A stretch of 64,000 bases of DNA from Thiorhodovibrio frisius (GCF_033954835.1 NZ_CP121471.1:992001-1056000); one strand, 5' to 3'. Numbered from the stretch's first letter, positions 40,083-49,634 are shown. A program made the numbers and translations. Notes: generated by a model not told the origin, from the sequence alone.

Positions 40083-41015
40083 ATGACCTCTAGTTCCAGC
40101 TTCTCCCTGATGATCCACGGCGGCGCCGGTGCGCTCGATAATGTGCGCGACCAGGCGACCGCAGTGCGCTACCTCGAAAGCATTCGGGTGATTCTGGAAT
40201 TTGGCCGCGAGATCCTTGCGCGCGGTGGCACTGCGGTGGAGGCGGTGGAGCGCTGTGCCTCAGAGCTGGAAGACAATCCGCTGTTCAACGCCGGCTGCGG
40301 TTCGGTGTTAAACGAGGATGGCCAGGTCGAGATGGACGCCGGCATTATGGACGGACGCGACCTGGCCGCCGGTGCCGTGGCTGGAGTGAGTCGCATCGCC
40401 AACCCGGTGCAACTTGCGCGCCTGATCATGGACGGCAGCGAGCATGTGTTGCTCTCTGGCGCCGGGGCGCTGCGCTATGCCGAGTATTGCGGCGTGCCCT
40501 TGGCGAACGACGACTATTTCCGCACCCCGGAGCGGGTCGCCCAGCTTGCCCAGGCACGGGAGCACCGCTCCATCATGCTCGACCATGATGACTCGGGCGA
40601 GTCGCAGAAATACGGCACCATTGGTGCGGTGGCGCGCGATCAGGAGGGCAATCTGGCCGCAGCTACGTCAACCGGCGGCATCGTCAACAAACGGCTCGGA
40701 CGCATTGGCGATTCCTGCATCATCGGCGCCGGGGTCTATGCCGACAATGCCAATGGTGCCGTTTCAACCACCGGTTATGGCGAAGACTTTATCCGCACTG
40801 CGCTGGCAAAAATGGTGGCGGATTTGATCGAATACCGTGGCCTGGACGCCAAGGGCGCGGTGGAGTTCGCGCTGGAACATTTCCGCCGCAAGGTCGGTGG
40901 TCGCGGCGGACTGATCTGCATCGACCACCAGGGCCGCTGCGCCAGTGCCATGACCACTAAAAAGATGATCCATGGCTGGATTGAACAGGGCGGCGAGAGC
41001 CACTGTCGTTTTTAA
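40083..41015 (+). CDS. iaaA: isoaspartyl peptidase / L-asparaginase (Ntn hydrolase)
   Basis: 310 residues. The protein matures by self-cleavage before the threonine in QKYGTIGAVA (T179), which becomes the nucleophile. MIHGGAGA at the start, NAGCGSVLNEDGQVEMDA, and IGDSCIIGAGVYADN and STTGYGE after the nucleophile are all family marks. It hydrolyses beta-aspartyl dipeptides and asparagine. The neighbour is an ATP-grasp ligase on the same strand. Confidence 0.93.
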   Translation: MTSSSSFSLMIHGGAGALDNVRDQATAVRYLESIRVILEFGREILARGGTAVEAVERCASELEDNPLFNAGCGSVLNEDGQVEMDAGIMDGRDLAAGAVAGVSRIANPVQLARLIMDGSEHVLLSGAGALRYAEYCGVPLANDDYFRTPERVAQLAQAREHRSIMLDHDDSGESQKYGTIGAVARDQEGNLAAATSTGGIVNKRLGRIGDSCIIGAGVYADNANGAVSTTGYGEDFIRTALAKMVADLIEYRGLDAKGAVEFALEHFRRKVGGRGGLICIDHQGRCASAMTTKKMIHGWIEQGGESHCRF

Positions 41016-41071
41016 GTGGATCAGACGCGACACTTGGACCGTTGCTGGGGCTGTCTGTCGCCATGGTCGCC

Positions 41072-41866
41072 CTAGAGCTTGCGTCCAACAAACCGATAAT
41101 AAGGCACTGCCAGTCCGGGCAGATAGGGCACGGGCGCGCGCGCCTCGGTCAGTTGGTGTTCGGGAAAATGCTCGCGCAGTGCGGCGAGCTGGACAGGGTT
41201 GAGATGCACGCCATCGTGCGCGAACCACCTGGGCCAGAAGGCGCGGGCCAGGGCGTTGTGACGGATCTGATCGGCCGGCGGGTGGGCCGCTGAGACATAA
41301 AAATCCACGACGCCAAAGATACCGCCAGGTTTCAGCATGGCGATTGCATTGGCCAGCGCCGCGCGCCAGTCCGGGATCATGGTCAGGGAATAGGCGCAGT
41401 AGATGGCATCGGCCGGTTGCTCGGGCTGCCAGGAGGTCGCATCGGCCTCAATGATGTGCACATGCTCGCGCTCGGCGAATTTGCGCCGCGCCTGCTCCAG
41501 CAGCGCCGGGCAGAGGTCGACCAGGGTCACCTGACCAAAGTCATCGATGCGCGGGCCAAAGAACTCCAGATTGCGCCCGGTGCCGCCGCCGAGTTCGATC
41601 AGATGGGCGCCGGGCAGGGCATTCCCCAGCGCAGCTTGAATTTCCCCGATCAGCGCTTCGCGCCCATGCAGCAGGCGGTCGCGAAAGGCGTCGTAGTCGC
41701 CAGCCTGAGGCCCGTAGAAGGCTTCGAGCCGCGCGCGCTGATCGCCGTCCTTCGGCTGGCCGCGCAACAAATGCAACAGCACGCGCAGGTCCGCGCCCAG
41801 TCCTCGGCGTTTCGCCTGGGTGTCGGCGGCTGGCAACCTCGGGCTCGGAATATCAGGTGCGGACAT
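41072..41866 (-). CDS. btaB: diacylglyceryl-homoserine N-methyltransferase, BtaB-like
   Basis: 264 residues with a class I SAM fold: motif I LIELGGGTGRNLEF, the acidic strand-2 position in TLVDLCPALL, and IYCAYSLTMIPDW. The N-terminal RLEAFYGPQAGDYDAFRDRLLHGRE and C-terminal YYRFVGRK agree with BtaB. It would methylate the homoserine head group three times to give the betaine lipid DGTS. The start ATG 41866 overlaps the end of btaA by 14 nt; a longer start at 41965 is unlikely. Confidence 0.85.
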   Translation of the reverse strand: MSAPDIPSPRLPAADTQAKRRGLGADLRVLLHLLRGQPKDGDQRARLEAFYGPQAGDYDAFRDRLLHGREALIGEIQAALGNALPGAHLIELGGGTGRNLEFFGPRIDDFGQVTLVDLCPALLEQARRKFAEREHVHIIEADATSWQPEQPADAIYCAYSLTMIPDWRAALANAIAMLKPGGIFGVVDFYVSAAHPPADQIRHNALARAFWPRWFAHDGVHLNPVQLAALREHFPEHQLTEARAPVPYLPGLAVPYYRFVGRKL

Positions 41867-43055
41867 CGGCAATGTGGAACCCGGCGTAGGTATGTACCCG
41901 ATCATGGGCCTGGAGTTCGGCTGCAAGTTCGGGGTGGAATTGCAGGCGCTCGGGCAGCCGCTCACGTTCCGGGCCTATCTCCAGGGATTCCAGATATTTG
42001 GGTGCGGCATGGGCGCTGCGAAAAATGATACGCGCGTCCTGGCGGGCGCGGGCCAAAATCCACTCCCATTCGTCGGCTAGGGCCTCTGGCTCATAGGAAC
42101 TCATCCAGTCCATGTGATCGAGCAGCACGAATTTGGAAATGGCGGTCTGCTGCTGCTTGAGAAAATCCACCACTGTCGAGCTGTGCAGCGCGATGCAATC
42201 GGCCGCACCGGCCTTGAGTCGGGCGAAGTTGTCCGCTTTCAGATACTCGGGGCAGCAGTGCTCGGTGTAGCGACCGTAGATGTAGAGCGTCCAGAAGTAG
42301 TTGTTCCAGACTGGCAGTTGGCGGAAGACATAGCCGATGGCCTCGCGCACAAAGCCGGCTACGCCACTGCTGTGCTGCTGCTGCACCTCCTTGCGCTGCG
42401 GATGGGGGACGCCTAGCATGCTCATGGTGAACTGGCGCGACAGGGTCCAGTTCAGGCTCTTGGTCCAGATCAGTGGGTCGACGCGGGTGTCGTAGATGTG
42501 GCGCTGTTCCTCCAGCGAGCGGGTGGCGAAGAGGTCCTTGATGCTGGTAGCCAGGCGCGGGCGGATTTTCAGGTACGCGCGGAAGGCGCGCGCCACCGTG
42601 CCGGAGAGGCCATGAAAATAGAAACTCCCGCGTGGGTGGCCGAACCAGCGGATGCGTTTGTCCCAGAAGGCGCGGGCAAAGTCGCTCAGCTCGGCGCGCA
42701 GCTCCTGCTGGTACAGGGACTGCATCCGCGGGTGATAACCATGGCCGAAGGCGGCAAAAAAGTCCTCGAACTCCAGCGCCCGGATGCCGGCAAGCTTTAG
42801 CTCCAGCAGGGCATTTTGGCGCGGGTTGGCATCGACCGCATGAATGCGCTCCGGGCCAACCAGGGCATAGTCCAGCACATTGCAGCCGGCGCTGGTGATG
42901 ACCAGCATGTGATCGCTGGGGTTGATGGCCAGTGCCTGACGGTCGATGGCCGGGTCTTCCCAGCAGGTGTTGTACACCAGCGCGCGGGAGTAAATGGCGT
43001 CGAAAACCCTCTGGTCGAGGTGATCGCCAAGGGTCGCGGGGGTTTTTGGAGGCAT
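41853..43055 (-). CDS. btaA: SAM:diacylglycerol 3-amino-3-carboxypropyltransferase, BtaA-like (DUF3419)
   Basis: About 400 residues. YNTCWEDPAIDRQAL, VITSAGCNVLDYAL and AVDANPRQNALLELK form the SAM-binding first part; SSTVVDFLKQQQ and LLDHMDW in the C-terminal half complete the DUF3419/BtaA pattern. It transfers the aminocarboxypropyl group of SAM to diacylglycerol, the first step to DGTS. The start at 43055 is the best; in-frame codons extend to 43178. It forms an operon with btaB. In Rhodobacter sphaeroides these genes replace phospholipids during phosphate limitation. Confidence 0.9.
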   Translation of the reverse strand: MPPKTPATLGDHLDQRVFDAIYSRALVYNTCWEDPAIDRQALAINPSDHMLVITSAGCNVLDYALVGPERIHAVDANPRQNALLELKLAGIRALEFEDFFAAFGHGYHPRMQSLYQQELRAELSDFARAFWDKRIRWFGHPRGSFYFHGLSGTVARAFRAYLKIRPRLATSIKDLFATRSLEEQRHIYDTRVDPLIWTKSLNWTLSRQFTMSMLGVPHPQRKEVQQQHSSGVAGFVREAIGYVFRQLPVWNNYFWTLYIYGRYTEHCCPEYLKADNFARLKAGAADCIALHSSTVVDFLKQQQTAISKFVLLDHMDWMSSYEPEALADEWEWILARARQDARIIFRSAHAAPKYLESLEIGPERERLPERLQFHPELAAELQAHDRVHTYAGFHIADVRT

Positions 43056-43394
43056 TTGGATACTCTGGGCCGCAAGGCGGCAGCAATTGAGCGCTGAGGG
43101 CGAGAGCAAACCGACGTAGCCTACAGTTTTTTTATGACGGTTTTGTGGCGCTTGGGGGTTTTCTTTATCGGGTATCATTAGTCGTTAAAAAGATTGAAAA
43201 TTCGGCAGCTTGTATGTGTGTTGGGGCTTTGTCGCCTTGCGGCTTTCGTATTGTCCCCCATGATATGGATTCAACCCGTCACAAAACCCGACATAAGCCT
43301 GCGGAGCTGTCATTAATCCGGTGTTTGGAACTCCTAAACTATTTTCCTGGGGCGGCATGACCTTGCCCGAAAGCATGGTCGGGCAGGGGGGCTG

Positions 43395-45659
43395 ATGTCC
43401 TTGCTGAACTCCAAGGCGTGCAACAGCCTCCGCTCAGGTCGGGGACCGGGTGCCTGGCTCGGCCTGCTCTGGTTGCTTATGCTTGCTGGGCTGGCGCCGG
43501 TAATGGCTTCCACGACTGCGCCAGTGGATGCACCGCTGCCAATCCAGCTCGAGGCCGAGGTTGTCACCGAGCATCTCACCGCCCGTCTGCTGCCGGAGCG
43601 ATCCTGGGTTGCTCCCGGCGATCAGATCGATCTGCTGCTGGTGTTCGACCTGCAACCGGGCTGGCACACTTACTGGCGCAATCCGGGGGATTCCGGCGAA
43701 CCACCCCGCCTGAGCTGGACCCTGCCTAAGGGCGTGAGGGCAGGTCCTATCCAATGGCCTCATCCCAGCCGTATTCCGGTCGGACCGCTGGCAAACTATG
43801 GTTATTCCGGTCAAGCCTTGCATCTAATCGAACTGGCCGTTGCGCCCGACTGGCCGGCTGGTCGTGACATTCCAATCCAGCTTGAAGCCCACTGGCTGGT
43901 ATGCAAAGAGCAGTGCATCCCAGAGTCCGGTCGCTTTGCGCTGACCCTGGCAAGCTTGCCGGCCGGCGCTGAAGCGCCCGGCCCAGCTGCTGATTCAGCG
44001 ACCACCGCGCTGTTTGAGCAAGCGCGAGCCGGCTTGCCTGACGTCTTTGTTTCCGATGCGCTGATCGAGCGCACCGGGGCACCGCTGCGTCTGCGCCTGC
44101 ATCGGGAAGGTCTGCCGGAGGGGATTGAAAGCCTTGCGTTTTTCGCTGACGAATGGGGACTGATCGAGCATGCGGCCGAGCAGCCATGGCAGTTGCAAGG
44201 CGATTGGCTGGAGCTGGAACTTACCCCGGGTGCCACGCCCGCAAGCGTCGCACCCTCGGGCGTGCTGGTGGCGACCACGGCTGCTGGCGTGTCTTCCTGG
44301 GAGCTTTCTGCCAGTGAGCAAGACCTGCCGCTTTTGTCCGATGCGCATGCGCCGGCGCTGGGTTTGCCGCTGGCGCTGCTGTTCGCGCTGCTCGGTGGTC
44401 TGGTGCTGAACCTCATGCCCTGCGTCTTTCCGGTGCTGGCGATTAAGCTGCTTGGCTTGGCCGAGCAGCGCGAGCTCAGCCTGGCCGCGCGCGCCTGGCA
44501 TGCCCTGCTTTACAGCGCTGGCGTGCTGCTGTTCTTCGCGCTGCTTGGTGTCGCTCTGCTGGCACTGCGCGCTGGTGGCGCAGCGGTCGGCTGGGGCTTT
44601 CAGCTGCAATCGCCGATCTTTGTGGCGCTGATGGCGGTGCTCTTTCTGGTGCTAGGGCTTGGTCTGTTCGGCGCCTTCACGCTCGGCACCAATCTGATGG
44701 GGCTGGGCAGCGGCGGGCGTCTGCTGGCGGAGTGTGCCCCGGGTCAGGTGCGTCTGGATCGCGCCGCGCTGGCGGCTTTTGGCACCGGCGCGCTGGCGGC
44801 TCTGGTCGCCGCCCCCTGTACCGCTCCCTTCATGGGCGCCGCGCTCGGCTATGCTCTGACCCAGCCCTGGTTTGGCGCCCTGGCGGTGATCCTGATGCTC
44901 GGCCTCGGCATGGCGCTGCCCTTTGCGGTGCTCAGCTTGTTTCCGGCCTGGGCACGACGTCTGCCGCGACCGGGCGTGTGGATGGAGCGGCTGAAGCAAC
45001 TGCTCGCCTTTCCGCTGTTTGCCACCACCGCCTGGCTGCTGTGGGTGCTGGCTCAACAGACTGGCCCGGCTGGCCTCGCGCTGGTACTGACCGCGATGCT
45101 GGCGCTGGTGTTCGGGCTCTGGCTGCTGGAGACGGCGCGCCAGGACGGACATCGCTGGTCGCGCGGATGGCAATTCAGTCTGCGCCTGCTGGCCTTTGCC
45201 AGTCTGTTGGCGGCTCTTGGGCTGACCACTCAGCTCGGCCCGCTGGCAAGCCCCAAGGCGAGCGTCGAGCAAGCAGATGGGACTGTAGAGAACACCCATC
45301 GACTATCCGCCGTGCCTTATTCAGCCGCCGCGCTTGAAGCTGCGCTGAATCAGGGCCGGCCAGTCTTCATCAACATGACCGCCGCCTGGTGCATTACCTG
45401 TCTGGTCAACGAACGGGTCGCGCTTGGCACCGAGCAGGTCGCACGCGCCTTCGCCGAGCAAGATGTGCTCTATTTGAAAGGCGACTGGACCAACCATGAT
45501 TCGACCATCTCGGCCTATCTCAATGCCTTTGGCCGCGACGGCGTGCCGCTCTACGTTTATTATGCGCCGGGTGCCAAAGCTGTGGTGCTTCCCCAGTTGC
45601 TGACCCCCGGGTTGGTTGTGGCGGCAATCAACCAGAGATCCGCAACTGGGGCGCAATAA
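43395..45659 (+). CDS. thiol:disulfide interchange protein, ScsB/DsbD family
   Basis: 754 residues. A signal sequence (about 19-40) leads to an N-terminal periplasmic domain of the ScsB/DsbC-reductase type (WHTYWRNPGDSG; cysteines in WLVCKEQCIP). The membrane part has about eight segments with the paired cysteines in LMPCVFPV and AAPCTAPF. The C-terminal thioredoxin domain has the active site AAWCITCLVN near residue 665. It carries electrons from cytoplasmic thioredoxin to the periplasm. A secreted redoxin follows 35 bp downstream and could be its partner. Confidence 0.92.
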   Translation: MSLLNSKACNSLRSGRGPGAWLGLLWLLMLAGLAPVMASTTAPVDAPLPIQLEAEVVTEHLTARLLPERSWVAPGDQIDLLLVFDLQPGWHTYWRNPGDSGEPPRLSWTLPKGVRAGPIQWPHPSRIPVGPLANYGYSGQALHLIELAVAPDWPAGRDIPIQLEAHWLVCKEQCIPESGRFALTLASLPAGAEAPGPAADSATTALFEQARAGLPDVFVSDALIERTGAPLRLRLHREGLPEGIESLAFFADEWGLIEHAAEQPWQLQGDWLELELTPGATPASVAPSGVLVATTAAGVSSWELSASEQDLPLLSDAHAPALGLPLALLFALLGGLVLNLMPCVFPVLAIKLLGLAEQRELSLAARAWHALLYSAGVLLFFALLGVALLALRAGGAAVGWGFQLQSPIFVALMAVLFLVLGLGLFGAFTLGTNLMGLGSGGRLLAECAPGQVRLDRAALAAFGTGALAALVAAPCTAPFMGAALGYALTQPWFGALAVILMLGLGMALPFAVLSLFPAWARRLPRPGVWMERLKQLLAFPLFATTAWLLWVLAQQTGPAGLALVLTAMLALVFGLWLLETARQDGHRWSRGWQFSLRLLAFASLLAALGLTTQLGPLASPKASVEQADGTVENTHRLSAVPYSAAALEAALNQGRPVFINMTAAWCITCLVNERVALGTEQVARAFAEQDVLYLKGDWTNHDSTISAYLNAFGRDGVPLYVYYAPGAKAVVLPQLLTPGLVVAAINQRSATGAQ

Positions 45660-45694
45660 GCCCTAAGCCCAATACAATCATAAGGAGGAGACTC

Positions 45695-46315
45695 ATGACG
45701 CATCTTGGTAAACAGCGTTCGATCACTGCCACGTTGGCTCTCGTGGCCGGACTGTTCGGGATGAATCTTGCGGCTGCGCCCGAGGTTGGCGCGCCAGCGC
45801 CTGCTTTCGCGGTGGCCGACATTCAGGGCGAGATCTGGACACTCGATCACCTGCAAGGGAAACCGGCCATTCTCGAATGGACAAACCACGATTGTCCCTA
45901 CGTGCATAAGCACTACGACAGCGGGAACATGCAACGCCTGCAACGCAAGGCCGCTGAGCAGGGTCTGCCCTGGCTCTCGGTCATCTCATCGGCACCCGGC
46001 AAGCAGGGGCATGTCAGCCCAAAGCAGGCCGATGAACTCACCGCCTCGCGTGAGGCGGCGCCCACCGCCGTGCTGCTTGATGAGAGCGGCGACATGGGCC
46101 GTGCTTATGGTGCGAGCACCACGCCGCACATCTTCATCATCAATGCCGAAGGCACGCTGATCTACATGGGCGGTATTGATGACAAGGGAACCACCGACGT
46201 GGCCGACATCGAAGGGGCGACCAACTATGTCGACCTGGCGCTTGCCGAACTCGCGGATGGCAAACCGCTGTCGACGGCTGTGACCCGGCCTTACGGCTGC
46301 TCGGTGAAATACTGA
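45695..46315 (+). CDS. secreted thioredoxin-like redoxin
   Basis: 206 residues with a signal sequence ending near AAAPEVG. The AhpC/TSA-type redoxin fold has EWTNHDCPYVHKHY with a single active-site cysteine, then GASTTPHIFIIN (cis-proline). A second cysteine is near the C-terminus (YGCSVKY). It probably detoxifies peroxides or takes part in thiol exchange in the periplasm, with electrons from the adjacent ScsB-like protein. AAGGAGGAG precedes the ATG. Confidence 0.85.
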   Translation: MTHLGKQRSITATLALVAGLFGMNLAAAPEVGAPAPAFAVADIQGEIWTLDHLQGKPAILEWTNHDCPYVHKHYDSGNMQRLQRKAAEQGLPWLSVISSAPGKQGHVSPKQADELTASREAAPTAVLLDESGDMGRAYGASTTPHIFIINAEGTLIYMGGIDDKGTTDVADIEGATNYVDLALAELADGKPLSTAVTRPYGCSVKY

Positions 46316-46349
46316 TCAGTCACCAAGATTGAAACCACAGGAGAAACCT

Positions 46350-46787
46350 ATGGATCTGTTTGGATTTGCCAAAGACGTTGGTCGGCGGGTGTTCGGCAAG
46401 GAGTCCGAAGCTGACCAGAAAATTCGTGAAATGCTGGAAGCCGACAATCCGGGTATCCAGGATCTGGATGTGAAGGTCGAGAATGGTCGAGTCGCCATCT
46501 CCGGCAAAGCAGCAGATGCTGCGGCGATGGAAAAGGCGGTGCTGATGGTCGGTAATGTGCAGGGCATCGAGGCGGTTGACGCCAGCGCGGTTGCGGCTCC
46601 CAAGTCAGTGGAAGAGGTCGAGTTCTACCTGATCGAATCTGGCGACACCCTGTCGAAGGTGGCCCAGCGGTTCTATGGCGATGCCAATGCCTATCCGAAG
46701 ATCTTCGAGGCCAATCGCGAGGTGATCAAGGACCCGGATCTCATTTTTGTCGGGCAGAAAATCCGGATTCCGCGTCAGACAGCCTAA
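46350..46787 (+). CDS. kbp: BON-LysM protein, potassium-binding Kbp (YgaU) type
   Basis: 145 residues. A BON domain (about 24-85; VKVENGRVAISGKA) and a C-terminal LysM domain (about 92-142; YLIESGDTLSKVAQRFYGDA, FVGQKIRIP) give the order of E. coli Kbp/YgaU (149 residues). No signal peptide is present, so it is cytoplasmic as in E. coli, where it binds K+. AGGAG lies 6 nt before the ATG at 46350. Confidence 0.92.
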   Translation: MDLFGFAKDVGRRVFGKESEADQKIREMLEADNPGIQDLDVKVENGRVAISGKAADAAAMEKAVLMVGNVQGIEAVDASAVAAPKSVEEVEFYLIESGDTLSKVAQRFYGDANAYPKIFEANREVIKDPDLIFVGQKIRIPRQTA

Positions 46788-46795
46788 GCGAGCCT

Positions 46796-46821
46796 GGAGC
46801 CGGCCTGATGCCGCCGGCTCC
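46796..46821. terminator. stem-loop between convergent kbp and pap
   Basis: GGAGCCGGC and GCCGGCTCC form a perfect 9-bp stem with an 8-nt loop, 9 nt after the kbp stop. No T-run is seen on either strand. It may act for both converging genes. Confidence 0.45.
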
Positions 46822-46848
46822 GGCATATCCGTCACATTCGGCGGGGGC

Positions 46849-48417
46849 TCAGTCGCGCGCTTCCGGCTTGGCACGGCGCTCGGGATGATCGCCACAGCGC
46901 TTGACGCTGCGCACGGAAGCCCCAACGTCCTCCGCCAGTGCCGCGCGCAGTTGCTCGCAAATCGTGGACAACACGCGGATGCGGGCAAAGGGCTTGTCGT
47001 CGCCCTCCACCAGGGTCCAGGGCGCGTACTCAGTGCTGGTGCGCGCTACCATCTCGTTGACCGCCGCCTTGTACTGGGGTGCCTTCTCGCGATTGCGCCA
47101 ATCCTCGTCAGTGATCTTATACTGCTTGTAAGGCGTCTTCTCGCGGTCGCGGAACCGCTCGAGCTGCTCATCGTCGCTGACCTGTAGCCAAAACTTAAGC
47201 AAGATGGCGCCCTGCTCGACTAATTGCTCCTCAAAGTCGTTGATCTCGCTGTAGGCGCGGCGCCATTCGGCCTCGCTGGCAAAGCCCTCGACTCGCTCAA
47301 CCAGCACCCGACCATACCAGGAGCGATCATAAATAATCATATAGCCCGCGCGCGGGATATGTCGCCAGAAGCGCCACAGATAATGATGCGCTTTTTCCTC
47401 GTCCGACGGTGCCGCAACCGGAATCGCCCGATACAGCCTGGCATCCACCGCGCTGGTAATGCGGCGAATCGCGCCGCCCTTGCCGCCGGCGTCCATCCCC
47501 TCAAACACCAGCACGGTGGTGCGTTGCTTTTTATAGGCCGTCCAGGTCAGCTCGTTAATCTCCGCTTGCAAGCGTTTGAGCTCAGACTTGTAGAGATCGC
47601 GCTCAAGCTTCTGCGTCAGATCGAGCTGATCGAGCAGGGTAATCTGCGCCGGCGCGCTGTCGGGTAGGTCGAGCGGATCGGCCGTCGGAGGCGGCTCCAT
47701 TGGCAAGGGTTGGGAAATGCGCGCGCGAATCGCCTGTAACAGCGTCTTGCCGACGGTCAGATCGCGATAGCGGCTGTCAGTCGCCTCGACCAGATACCAA
47801 GGCGCGATGCCGCGATCCGTCTGGCGGATCACGCGCTCGGCAACATGTTCAAAAAGCTCATACTGCTCCGAGAACTTGGACTTTTCCGGCAGCATCTTCC
47901 AGCGGCTGCGATCATCGCGCGAGAGTTCCTTTAGCCGCTGCTTCTGGTCTTTCTCGTTCAGATGGAACCAGAACTTCACCACCAGCGCGCCGTCTTGCGT
48001 CAGCATGCGCTCAAAGTCAACAATGCGCGTGAGTTCCGCATCTAGGGCTGCATCGTCGCACAAGCCGCGAAAGCGATGCTCGATAGGCGTCAGATACCAA
48101 CCGCCAAACAGTAAGGCGATTTCTCCGCGCGGCGGCAGATTGCGCCAGAAGCGCCAGTAACGCGGCCGCTCGCGCTCCTCGTCGCTCAGATCCCAGTAGG
48201 CAAAGGTTTGCAGGCCACGGGTATCCAGCCACTCATTTAAGCGATTAACCACCTCGCCCTTGCCGGCCGCTTCCACCCCAGCGACGACCACAATGACAGG
48301 AATATGGGTTTCGCGCAGTTGCCTCTGCACCTCCAGCAACTGGGTGCGCAGCTCGTCACGCTGCTCCTTAAACTCGCTCTTGCTAACCGAGCGACCGACT
48401 TTGGTGGCCTCGAACAT
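46849..48417 (-). CDS. pap: polyphosphate:AMP phosphotransferase (two-domain PPK2, class II)
   Basis: 522 residues made of two PPK2 domains. Each has a Walker-A-like loop: GVEAAGKGEVVNR near residue 47 and GMDAGGKGGAIRR near 310; each also has a lid/YWRFWR-type segment. Two fused PPK2 domains mark the class II enzymes, which phosphorylate AMP to ADP with polyphosphate. Only the second domain is normally active; it keeps the DxxGKGG core, while the first has VEAAGKG. The start is ATG 48417. No other polyphosphate gene is near. Confidence 0.92.
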   Translation of the reverse strand: MFEATKVGRSVSKSEFKEQRDELRTQLLEVQRQLRETHIPVIVVVAGVEAAGKGEVVNRLNEWLDTRGLQTFAYWDLSDEERERPRYWRFWRNLPPRGEIALLFGGWYLTPIEHRFRGLCDDAALDAELTRIVDFERMLTQDGALVVKFWFHLNEKDQKQRLKELSRDDRSRWKMLPEKSKFSEQYELFEHVAERVIRQTDRGIAPWYLVEATDSRYRDLTVGKTLLQAIRARISQPLPMEPPPTADPLDLPDSAPAQITLLDQLDLTQKLERDLYKSELKRLQAEINELTWTAYKKQRTTVLVFEGMDAGGKGGAIRRITSAVDARLYRAIPVAAPSDEEKAHHYLWRFWRHIPRAGYMIIYDRSWYGRVLVERVEGFASEAEWRRAYSEINDFEEQLVEQGAILLKFWLQVSDDEQLERFRDREKTPYKQYKITDEDWRNREKAPQYKAAVNEMVARTSTEYAPWTLVEGDDKPFARIRVLSTICEQLRAALAEDVGASVRSVKRCGDHPERRAKPEARD

Positions 48418-48427
48418 GATATCTCGT

Positions 48428-48516
48428 CCCCATAAAACGCAGAATCTGACAGCATATTCCATGCAGAGCGGCAGGTCACGCCGAGCTGATGAGCTCCTGT
48501 CGAGACAGGCAGTCGG
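48428..48516. repeat. dispersed repeat, copy A (about 89 bp)
   Basis: It matches copy B at 51707-51794 in the same orientation at about 89 percent by eye (from CCCATAAA to CAGGCAGTCGG). It contains GCAT-N5-ATGC and the palindrome CCTGTCGAGACAGG. It starts 11 bp upstream of the pap ATG. Confidence 0.75.
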
Positions 48517-48669
48517 CCGAAGCGAGCGACGATCTGAACCGCTCGTTGAGATGAGGAATTGCGATCCTCGCCCTTAATTTAACTCCGGCACCTTTGATTT
48601 CAGCATCCGTGTAGAGGCAGTCTAAGCGAGAGCGAAGGCTGCTCTAAGTTGTCGAAGCTTGTGCGCTTT

Positions 48670-49495
48670 TTAGCCATTGGCGCCGTTATCAGATACGAGC
48701 TCGGTACGCCACTCCGTGAGTCCATTTGCTCCTCCGCCATGAATGACGGAGGCCGCAGCGCTCGGACTAGAAAACTCGGCATCATGTAAAAATTGCAAAT
48801 ACCCATCTTGTTCCACAAGAATTCCTTCATCGACGAGCCGCTTTCGTAAAGCAACTACGTATGGTTGTCTTTTTGGTGTTGCTGGACGCTCGTGAAGGAC
48901 GGCTGTTGAGTCTTTAAATACTACAAATCCATCCGGGGTTGGCCGCCCTAAAGCGCGGGCGCCTTTTATGCGGCAGACAAGCGGGGCCGGGTCAATCACA
49001 ACAGTGCCGGATGTGGCAGCAGACTGGCAACAGCTGTTTTATCCGATATAGAAAGACATTCATGTCCTCTCGATCTGATTCTGGGAGCCGTGATCCACTG
49101 GATTGCGAGTTTTCAAGCTCGTATCGGCCAACACCCTGTGCCTCCTCAATTAGACGTCCCTCCAAGTATCGTATATGCGCCTTTGTGAGGTTTTCGTCTT
49201 TACTTACGAATACGATTGCGGACACCCAAAAATCCTTCGTCTTGTGGTGTTTTAACCTATCCCGAATGATCTCTGCTTCCCCGATATACGCGCGTGATCG
49301 CCCAGTGTCCGGCGAAACGCCAGTGAGAACATAAACCCCGGATTTTTCCAATTCCTCTCTAGCAACCAGTTCCTCGAACTCCGTACGAGGTGCGGCAACG
49401 GCCTTTCCCGACCAGTTCGAGATTTCCGCTGTGCGAAGACTCTTTGCATCCCCTTTTGGAAGGAACAGCTTGATCGTTGCAGATGTGATTGTCAT
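48670..49495 (-). pseudogene. GIY-YIG nuclease with DUF4357 domain, split by frameshift
   Basis: The N-terminal frame (start about 49495, MTITSATIKLFLP; stop at 48992) has the GIY-YIG core SGVYVLTGVS and SRAYIGEAEIIRDRL, then KDENLTKAHIRYLE. It ends in an out-of-family tail (CCHIRHCCD). A second frame, open from about 49030 to 48670, continues with a DUF4357-type end (FVVFKDSTAV, AEFSSPSAAASVIHGGGANGLTEWR). In relatives the two parts form one protein of about 290 residues. A one-base shift near 48995-49030 breaks it; a sequencing error is not excluded. It probably was a DNA-processing or defence nuclease. Confidence 0.75.
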
Positions 49496-49634
49496 CCCTT
49501 GTGGCCAACAGTTTATTACGCGTTCACTAAGCCAATATCCGGTCGAATGTGTCTTGCGATCTGATCGCAAATTTCAGAATATCTCGATACAGTGGTTCCT
49601 GGGGCAATATCATGGCTCGGTTTACCAAGGGCCG

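Noticed and set aside
42091-43086. 331-codon minus-strand ORF overlapping btaA
   Set aside because: It is a Pro/Arg/Ala-rich shadow frame of btaA, typical of GC-rich DNA.
43260-43300. Pho-box-like sequence (CCGTCAC ... CCGACAT) upstream of btaA
   Set aside because: The two half sites match the CTGTCAT consensus poorly, the spacing is 12 instead of 11, and the orientation is toward the other gene.
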